The notes under the pieces were generated by a model, which searched no databases, was not told where the DNA came from, and was given only the letters and a program-made list of their open reading frames with translations. Positions 57,180 to 64,000 of a stretch of 64,000 bases of DNA are shown here, piece by piece (position 1 is the stretch's first letter; each line of letters begins with the position of its first letter). Origin of the DNA: Amphiura filiformis (lineage: Eukaryota > Echinodermata > Ophiuroidea > Amphilepidida > Amphiuridae); contig NC_092628.1 of the NCBI RefSeq assembly GCF_039555335.1, positions 62,760,735-62,824,734 of the forward strand. Reading direction: 5' to 3'. Made by a program: the position numbers and the translations under genes.

Positions 57180-57658
57180 TGTTCGGCACTTTAGATTGGA
57201 CAAATTGACACCAGTAGCACCGTTACTCTCCAAGATGTCAAATTTTTGATTACAATTCCTGGTTCAACAAGATCGTTTTCAATTGATTATGAGATGATTC
57301 GGTGGTTCGTCTGACCATAACACCACACCTGTACTCCAACCGTTGGATTAGAATAAGGCAATAAGATTGTTTGCAATAGTTGACCAAACATACGAGGTCC
57401 GCGTGAGAGTTTTAAATCTTTCTTTAATTCCTAAATAACTAGAGGTTCCTCCTGCAGTAAGTGAAGGAATATTGTAAGCTGCAGCCAAATCAGCAACACT
57501 TTCTATTTGAGGACCACATGTCGGACCAAAAAAAGCGTCAACGTTATGTTGATGATACATTTGTGATGCAATACCGGAAGAATCGACAACAAATCTCTCC
57601 CCGCAGTCCGGACTAGTTACTCTTGCTACCACTATTAAGTTCCACGAAGAATCTTTAT
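57180..57658 (-). pseudogene. Decayed receptor guanylate cyclase ligand-binding exon
   Basis: An AG acceptor at 57660-57659 opens a frame with KDSSWNLIVVARVTSPDCGE, QMYHQHNVDAFFGPTCGPQ, SVADLAAAYNIPSLTAGGTS and RFKTLTRTSY, clearly the same fold as the two intact receptor exons but more diverged (Pro-Ser-Leu-Thr-Ala for Pro-Ile-Leu-Ser-Gly). A stop at 57350-57348 falls inside the conserved segment. Homology resumes in the same frame with NGWSTGVVLW (compare EWNAAVVLQ), and a second stop follows at 57281-57279. The end of the exon and its donor are lost. It looks like a dead third member. A sequencing error could explain one stop but hardly both. An intron at 57661 sits where the paralogues have none, so it may come from a different subfamily. 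Confidence 0.65.
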
Positions 57659-58089
57659 CTGTGGATAAAGAACGACGAACAGTGTCAACTGGTCAATGCA
57701 GGCTTCATGATCTGTAAAAATACTCTAGCGGTTCCTCCCCAGTTTTGCGCAAGAAGCGGTATTGAACTGCACCATTTTAACCGGTATCGAGAAAAAATCG
57801 TGATATTGTATTTGTTTTTAGCGACAAAATCTAAAAGCTGATTTTCTCATGGCAAACCCACATCAAAATGATCACTAATTAACAGAGGATATATTTTGAT
57901 AAATACTACTATACCAATGCTCTTCGGCGTATCTTGAAAGTCACACATTTGATTGGCAATTAAACTTTACATTATTCCCTAGTGTAACATTCTAATCATA
58001 GAAAATGTTAGTCTTTAACGTTTGGGGCTTATTAAGAAACGATGGGAGAAAGGGTAATTTACTTCATTACATGCGCGTAATGCGCGTAT

Positions 58090-58360
58090 TTTAGGGTGGG
58101 ATTTTGGTGCACAAGCTCCCTCCCCCTGGGTAAAAGCAGGGGGCGGCAAAAAAGAAGGGGCGGCGGAAGAAGAAGGGGCGGCAAAAAGAATTATCAAAGA
58201 AAAAAAGGGCGTAAAGATTATGAAAATGAAATTATGAAAAAAAAATTCAAACCATCAAAAACAAATTGGGGCACAATTTTCGGGTTGTTGATGAAGGGGG
58301 CAGCTAAATTTACTTTTTCTGTAGCCCCCGTGTAGGAGCGGCCACGGTACGCCACTGCAA
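58090..58360. mobile_element. hAT-related fragment, right end only
   Basis: The segment is rich in GGGGCGGCAAAAA words and ends in GTAGCCCCCGTG ... GGTACGCCACTG, similar to the right end of the element at 1464-1762. No matching CAGTGGCGTA left end was found, so it is truncated or rearranged. Confidence 0.45.
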
Positions 58361-58990
58361 ATCCATGCTGGAAGCGCCATGCTGGAAAACACTCTGAAGC
58401 CATAATACACCACAAATATTAACGATCTGACATATAGTTTAGTTTCAAATCACTTCAATTATAATTTTACCTGATTGTGAACAATTACTCCTTATAATGC
58501 GCATTTTACTGTCATTCAGTCAAGGTGCATATGTGAATTGTGCAAAGTTGTGTGAGGTAGGTATTTACATGGCAATAACAATAAATAAATAAATTTTATA
58601 AAAATTAGTTAATTAATTAATTAATTAATCTGAAATAAATAGATAAATGAATATATTTGCAGATTTGATGATTGCAGCAAGAATCCCACTTGAATAAAAG
58701 ATGAGACGTGTCCACGGCCAAAAATGTCTTCGTAAAATTGTCTTCGTTAGCATCGTTTTTTAACTTGTGGCTCCGATGGCCAGTATAGAAATATATTGGT
58801 TTGATCACCGATGATTATGCAATACTTTGTTGATCACCACTGATCAAATACTTATTTGTTGATCACCACTGATGACCAAATTATGTGACTGTTTGTACAA
58901 ACATAATATAATAGTAAATCCGTTTGCATTATGAGCCTTCCCAAATTCGTAAGCCTTCCCAAACACATGTTCCAACTTATCCTAGTTCCA

Positions 58991-59053
58991 TCAACAGTCA
59001 GATTGCGACGGTATTTGTTCCAACAACCAATAGGTCGTTTGCTTGCCCTTTCC
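58991..59053 (-). CDS. Receptor guanylate cyclase, last coding exon
   Basis: An acceptor (T-run, ACAG at 59057-59054) is followed by GKGKQTTYWLLEQIPSQSDC and TGA (58993-58991). GKGKQTTYWLL is the canonical end of the receptor cyclase catalytic domain. Only about nine residues follow it, so there is no long C-terminal tail. Phase 0 joins the exon at 59317-59408. Confidence 0.9.
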   Translation of the reverse strand, partial: GKGKQTTYWLLEQIPSQSDC

Positions 59054-59316
59054 CTGTAAAAAAAACACAGAAACACCGTGTTTTGAGTCAAAATCGCAAC
59101 ATTTTGCCCGCTTCGCGCGTATCGGCCCATTAAATAGCAAATTTCGTCTTCATTTTGATTTAAATATCTCGGTACACCGGAACAAAAATATGCTCGAACC
59201 CCTGTTGTTGTTGCTGATTTATAATAATGCTTTTGGTGTTATTGTAATTTATATTGTTGCTGTTATTGCTTTGGTTATTGTTATTATTGATATATTTATA
59301 TAATGTGTTTATTTAC

Positions 59317-59408
59317 CTTCATCTCTACCTCGCCTCGTAATTGCACCCGGAATTCGGTATAGTTATCTAATATTTCCTTTGTGTCAGAACTGATGTGAAT
59401 TTTAAGAG
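59317..59408 (-). CDS. Receptor guanylate cyclase catalytic exon (ALKIHISSDTKEIL)
   Basis: Bounded by CCAG (ending 59409) and donor GTAAAT (from 59316), the exon encodes LKIHISSDTKEIL, then RVQLRGEVEMK. This is the catalytic-domain stretch that follows the ASRMESNGE motif. It starts with two bases of a split Ala codon completed by the previous exon and ends in phase 0. Confidence 0.9.
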
Positions 59409-60010
59409 CTGGAATGTAAATTATAAAATAGTCCAAGATATCAGTACATAAAATCATCATCATACACACTTTAAAAAAAAACTTTTTTAAACCGCTATTG
59501 ACAGTTATTACTGTTTTCAAGTTCATATGATGCTACAGTGCCCTTTTCATCTCTCCGGAACTAAATGCGATTTTCATGCAGACCGATACAGTGTACTTTC
59601 TAGGCAAGGGGTTGTCCGGAAAAGATTGTGATTTTCAAATATGTTGCAACAGTGCATTTTACAGACCAGGTGTTCCCAGAAAGAAAAAGAAAAAACAAGT
59701 CGATTTTCAAACAAGCTGCTATAGCCTACAGTGTGTGTTTTTTTTAGACCAGGAACTCAATGCTCCTACAGAGTACATTTCAGACCACGGGCTCCCCCAA
59801 GCAGCAAAAAAATAAGATTTTGTGAAAATTGTGAAATAGAAAATGCAATGCAGTGGAATTACTTCTTAATACTCTTGTAAGCCAAAATAAAGGCCATAAG
59901 TTTTTAGTCCTTGAAGAATTTTGACTAAAGGAGGCATATTTATAATAAAAAAATATGATTAGGACGGTGGTATTGGCTACATAATAGACCAAATATTATT
60001 ATTTGTTCAC

Positions 60011-60109
60011 CTTCCCCATTAGATTCCATTCTTGATGCCGTATTAACAGTGTCACCGAACAAGCAATATCTGGGCATCTTCAACCCTACAACGCCAGCTA
60101 CACATGAAC
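60011..60109 (-). CDS. Receptor guanylate cyclase catalytic exon ([18 protein letters not shown])
   Basis: The exon has an acceptor TTCTTAG (ending 60110) and donor GTGAAC (from 60010). It encodes [20 protein letters not shown] then [12 protein letters not shown], almost identical to the family consensus. In the known structures the Arg and Asn of NTASRMES contact the transition state, and Cys of PRYCLFGD helps select GTP over ATP. Both are present, so this half-site should be functional. Confidence 0.95.
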
Positions 60110-60513
60110 CTAAGAAATAGAAAATAAAAATCATTGGTACTAACATAGGCATATTGATATAACTATGGTGTAATACGGTATGACCTAGTGCATTTCGAAA
60201 ACACAACCTTCAGGATTCATGTAACAAAATTGTTTTGACATAATCAGGCCAAAGTTGACAATACTTTAATTGAGACATAGGCAAATACAAAACATAAGAA
60301 AATGGGTATCGTTTATCTCTTTTGGCAAACTTACCATTTTTCAGCCACTTTTGGACAATTGAGGCTGAACCCCCACCCCCGTTTCAAAAACAGATTGACG
60401 TTAATGGCTGCAACATAACTCAATTATTTACCATAGCAATCCTCCATACTACAATATATTACATGATATATCCACAGCGCATGCCTGCATCCCACGAGAT
60501 GCAATGATGGCAC

Positions 60514-60990
60514 CCTAAGGCAGCACACCACTAAATCATTCCGCATTTGGTGTAACCCTTCATAGTCCCGTTAAAAAATAGCACCTATGCGAAATATATC
60601 GGCGTCCCGAGGGAACCGAATTTGAGTGACTCTTGAATGTCACCAAAACGATAGAATAGGAGCTCAACATTACAAATCCGTTCAGAAAATGTTCCGAAAC
60701 GAATGTGCATGGGCGATAGGCTCTCGGAACAATATCATGGCCGGAACCGGTAAGGAGGCGCTAGTGTCGGCTGAAATTCGGAATGGCGCTGTTCAGGGGT
60801 TCGTATCTCAAAAGTTAGTCTCAACTTGTGTCAAAAAACCTATTTCTAATTAAAATTTCATCTTTATTTAAGACATTGATGCGACTAAAATATGAAAAAT
60901 GGTTTTACATGGGGTAGAAAAACAAAGTTACTTTCATGTATATCTACGTGTATTTCAATGGGACTTTATTTAGTGGTGTGCGCCCCTAAG
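60514..60990. mobile_element. MITE in the cyclase intron, CACACCACTAAAT ends
   Basis: CCTAAGGCAGCACACCACTA at the left is mirrored by TAGTGGTGTGCGCCCCTAAG at the right (about 20 of 23 positions pair including ATTT). The interior shows no gene. It lies in the intron between the exons at 60109 and 62297. Just to its right a GC-rich palindrome (GTTTCGTTGGCCGGGCCAGC, about 61003-61022, completed by GAAAC) forms a separate hairpin. Confidence 0.7.
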
Positions 60991-61754
60991 TGATACCATA
61001 TCCACGGTTTCGTTGGCCGGGCCAGCGAAACACCCGTGGCTACCGGGCGTTAAGGTTACATTGGCTAATTAATGGGTCTGAGTGGATCAGACATTGCACT
61101 GAGCAAATATTGACAGACATTACCTGGACTATTACAGATACATGATATTTTACCACCAGACATTGAGTTTTTATGTGCATTAAAATCGTAAGATCAGTTA
61201 TCTTCCCCAGACACGACATGAATGTTAAAATATAGATAATATAGATGATAATGTCAAGAAAAAGTTGATGGCCTTGATTTCATGTTCATTTATATATAAA
61301 TATATTGTTCCAATACGCACTCCACATAAATACATAAAGCTGTAATGTTATGACCTAATTTCCGTTATTTTGAACGTACTGAAATATCACTTGTTTGGTG
61401 TCAACCCTAATCCCTTCACTCATTTCCCAACCATCCACTTTCTACACCAGTCAATGCTGAATACTGCTTAGCGCTCATGAGCAACATTACATATTTCAAC
61501 ATTGTTCGAGCACCCAATGTGAGTAATAAGTAGAACATGCAAAAATACACGGGATATGCCCTCTGTTGGTCAACGTTACATTAAGGTTGCGCATTGCTTT
61601 AAAAAATAGGGGACGGGCTGTCGATAATATATGGTTAACCTTGCGAGCCATTATTGGAACTCCATTAGTTGCAAGTCCTCACTATAGGAGTTTCCGGCCT
61701 CAGCCCTGTTGGGCTTGCGACCTTGATGTTTTTTCTTTGTATCTTTTTTTTTTA

Positions 61755-61872
61755 CCCCTTAATTTCTCTCATTCTTCAGGCCCTGCCCTCTATCGGGGGC
61801 AAATTTATAATTTAAGCTTGATCACTATTGTTTTTGAGCGCTATTTGTTTCTTTGTAGCCCTGCGGGGCAAC
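61755..61872 (-). repeat. Dispersed repeat, inverted copy of 1829-1941
   Basis: Reverse complement match to 1829-1941, including CAGGCCCTGCCCTCTAT and TTTGTAGCCCTGCGGGGCA. It lies in the cyclase intron and shows no coding sense. Confidence 0.65.
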
Positions 61873-62296
61873 CTTGAGCAATATTGTTTTTGAGCGCTAT
61901 TGTTTTACGGCCAAAACCTTCCCAACCTTCCCAAGTTATATACATGAGATGCTGTCCTCCAGAGGAAGAGAGGATACTCGTGCATGATTCTAAACACGAG
62001 ATGCTGAACAGTATCCCATGTATTTTTCCATGTTCAGCTACTCAAAGGTTAGAGGGTATGGGGGGGGGGGCTCATTTATATTACACTGATGAAAGCGTCC
62101 CAACACTTTTGGCGAGCAATGTGCGCTCCTAGGATGTCCAGCGGATGTACCAAAGGCAAGTACCATATCTCATTAGGACACGCTCGTACGTTCTCCCATG
62201 ACAGGTTATCATGACTTCTTCTAGTAGAACTGTTTGCAATATCTGAGCAATATATCATATTTGCCAATTTGTTCCTAAAATGTATAGTGTTCTTAC

Positions 62297-62471
62297 CCGA
62301 GTGTACTCCAGCCCTGAGTTTCAATTGCCTATCTGGTCTATGACGAATTCGGAAAGAAGCCACAGCGTGGAGAAGAGAGAGTGCCATGCCAGCTATCTCA
62401 CGCGCATGCGTATTACCATTTCGCTCCGGTAAACCTGATACCACCATGTACGCGTCGCCTATTGTTTCAAC
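62297..62471 (-). CDS. Receptor guanylate cyclase catalytic exon ([15 protein letters not shown])
   Basis: The exon has acceptor TTTCAG (ending 62472) and donor GTAAGA (from 62296), 175 bases. It encodes [20 protein letters not shown], then [35 protein letters not shown]. The Glu-Thr-Ile-Gly-Asp motif contains the Glu that recognises guanine and the second metal-binding Asp. It ends with one base of the Gly codon finished by the exon at 60109. Downstream of this exon a 2.2-kb intron carries a MITE (60514-60990) and a dispersed repeat. Confidence 0.95.
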
Positions 62472-62702
62472 CTGAAATTTAAAAATATGACAGAGTTTTA
62501 AAATTGTTCACAGATTTTATGTATTTCTTGTGAGCTTAAAATTTGCATGCAAAAACAGGATAAGAAAACGGATAAGACATTGTATTTTGTACATAGGAAA
62601 TTCATAAATATTAAAAGACAAGAAACTTTGATTTGTATCTAATCACTCGACTTGTAAAGCTATACTACAGTCGATAGAATGATAACAACTATTATATTCG
62701 TA

Positions 62703-62954
62703 CACTCTAAATTACAAGGATTTAAAATTAAATCCTTAAGACTGTAGTTAGGGACCAATCAATTTTAGATTTAAAATTAATCTTATAGATTTGAATTTTA
62801 AATCTTAAAGATTTAATTTTAAATCTTAAAGATTTAATTTTAAATCTTAAAGATTTAATTTTAAATCTTAAAGATTTAATTTTAAATCTAACACTTGATT
62901 GGTCCCTAATCACAGTCCCTTGGGATTTATTTTAAATCCTTGAAATTTAGAGTG
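62703..62954. mobile_element. TA-flanked MITE with internal 21-bp palindromic tandem
   Basis: CACTCTAAATT at 62703 and AATTTAGAGTG ending at 62954 are inverted ends flanked by TA. The match continues inward for about 60 bases, including AGGGACCAATCAA and its complement. The centre is four to five copies of a 21-base unit, TTTTAAATCTTAAAGATTTAA, itself nearly palindromic. It sits in the cyclase intron between 62471 and 63215. Open frames here reflect the tandem. Confidence 0.85.
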
Positions 62955-63214
62955 TAGACTTATAAAAAGCATTTGACATCATTGGCTGCAACATACTTTA
63001 TTTTATACAAAATTAATAAGAACATTGCTGAATATATGAAAATAAAAAAGATAGCAAGATGAAATAAATAATTACTTTGAAGGAATAGAGCAGCTAGTAC
63101 AACAACATAACAGACACTGCGATATGGTACCAAGTTCACATTGTACGGTTTCCTGGACAGAGGACACATGGTGAGGAAGGCAAAACTGAGCATTGAAAGG
63201 AATCAAAATCGTAC

Positions 63215-63283
63215 CTTGTAAACATCAAAGTTATCGATGATGCCGTCGAAACATGTATATAAATCGTTGAGTAACGCAACAAC
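63215..63283 (-). CDS. Receptor guanylate cyclase catalytic exon ([20 protein letters not shown])
   Basis: Acceptor ATCAG (ending 63284), 23 codons from Val-Val-Ala, and donor GTACGA (from 63214), phase 0 at both ends. The peptide is the conserved helix of the cyclase catalytic domain just after the metal-binding FSDIVGFT segment. The exon with that first metal site, the kinase-homology, transmembrane and ligand-binding parts must lie beyond position 64000. I found none of them in 63284-64000. Confidence 0.95.
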
Positions 63284-64000
63284 CTGATGATAGAAGTAAA
63301 ATAATGCTACGATAATGTTAGTTATAGGAGAATATCGGGTCTAAATCAAAAAACTACTGTCAAATTCTCAAAATAAGTTGTCGAGAGAGACAAATATATT
63401 CTAGTCGTCTCTTATCCAATGTATTCCAATTAATTTTTATCTTCTAACGACTGTTTGTTGACGAAAAATCAATTTTATTTATATTTATATAACCCATTTT
63501 ACATCAATAAACATTCGTTAAATGTTAAAAATGACTGGAAAATAGAATGGAAATAGGTTGAATAATCGACGTCGAATAAAAGTATCGAACTGGAATGTAA
63601 AGATTTGGAAATAATTTCGCATACAAACTTTATTCCATTAGACATGTTAGAACTGATTTGACTTAACAAAAGATAAACTGGGCTCAAAAAGAAACTTATA
63701 ATTTTTCACAAGGTCATATCTTAAAATCCTGTCCATAAAAATGAACCAAAATTTAACACAAGATTACTTCAATACTCTACTCTTAACCCTGGTCAGTAAC
63801 CAAACAGTTGTCCAACTGACACAACAGCAAAATGCAGTGACATGGAACAGTTTCCTAGTGAACCACATTCACAGCCCAATAATTGGCACCCAACACAAGA
63901 AATCCGAGAAATTGTGTGCAAAGCAGAAGCAGCCCCGTTCCACACTATTCCACTTACTCTTTGGAAATTATCATATATGTAAGGTCTTGTACGCATTCTC
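63284..64000. other. Intron of the cyclase gene; no further exon seen
   Basis: The next upstream exon should carry FSDIVGFT and was not found. The minus-strand frame at 63955-63998 (RPYIYDNFQR before GTAAGT) has a donor-like end but no family match. I do not call it. Confidence 0.5.

Noticed and set aside
63955..63998. RPYIYDNFQR before a GTAAGT donor, possible upstream cyclase exon
   Set aside because: The exon that should precede 63283 must encode the FSDIVGFT region. This peptide does not match it.
1..64000. CRISPR arrays, operons or phage-like genes
   Set aside because: No regularly spaced short direct repeats with unique spacers and no bacterial-type gene packing. Tandem repeats here are animal minisatellites.

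Overview
This is a gene-poor, AT-rich, repeat-dense stretch of animal nuclear DNA. Spliced exons with GT/AG borders, a non-LTR retrotransposon, many terminal-inverted-repeat (TIR) elements and long minisatellites exclude a bacterial or organellar source. The family of transmembrane receptor guanylate cyclases and the great excess of the palindromic octamer TAGGCCTA suggest a marine invertebrate deuterostome, probably an echinoderm. That assignment is inference.

Host genes. On the minus strand lie parts of several receptor guanylate cyclase (natriuretic-peptide-receptor-like) genes in head-to-tail order. From right to left they are: five phase-compatible exons encoding the second half of a cyclase catalytic domain and its C-terminus (63283 down to 58991); a decayed ligand-binding exon (57658 down to about 57180); an intact first exon of a second receptor (55248-54579); and an intact first exon of a third (29640-28971). 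Both intact first exons encode a signal peptide and an ANF-receptor-type ligand-binding region and end in consensus donors. No downstream exons of those two genes were recognised in the window. On the plus strand the last two coding exons of an unidentified gene are at 17596-17693 and 18779-18802. A TATA box with a possible short first exon at 26659-26765 is tentative.

Repeats, left to right. 1-10.6 kb: hAT-type, foldback and other TIR elements, a tRNA-derived SINE and a TTAA-flanked MITE. 10.7-15 kb: a minisatellite of about 20-bp units that switches strand near 13.39 kb. 15.4-17.5 kb: a 72-73-bp minisatellite, again ending in inverted units. 18.5-24 kb: foldback and mariner-like elements and a second TTAA-flanked MITE. 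24.9-25.8 kb: a C/A-rich degenerate array. 28-28.8 kb: a minus-strand LINE 3' fragment. 30-37.4 kb: nested foldback elements, including perfect 72-bp and 84-bp inverted repeats. 38.1-45.05 kb: a nearly full-length non-LTR retrotransposon whose ORF1 is open and whose ORF2 is broken by frameshifts and a 1.18-kb DNA-element insertion with a 9-bp target duplication. 45-52 kb: rearranged second copies of elements also found at 24-37 kb.

The visible function is cyclic-GMP signalling by an expanding receptor family whose introns and spacers are filled with mobile DNA. I found no prokaryote-type system, CRISPR array or clearly new multi-gene system. The most unusual signals are the strand-switching minisatellites, the perfect long inverted repeats and the unequal decay of the LINE's two ORFs. 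All calls are by eye. Boundaries given with 'about' are approximate.
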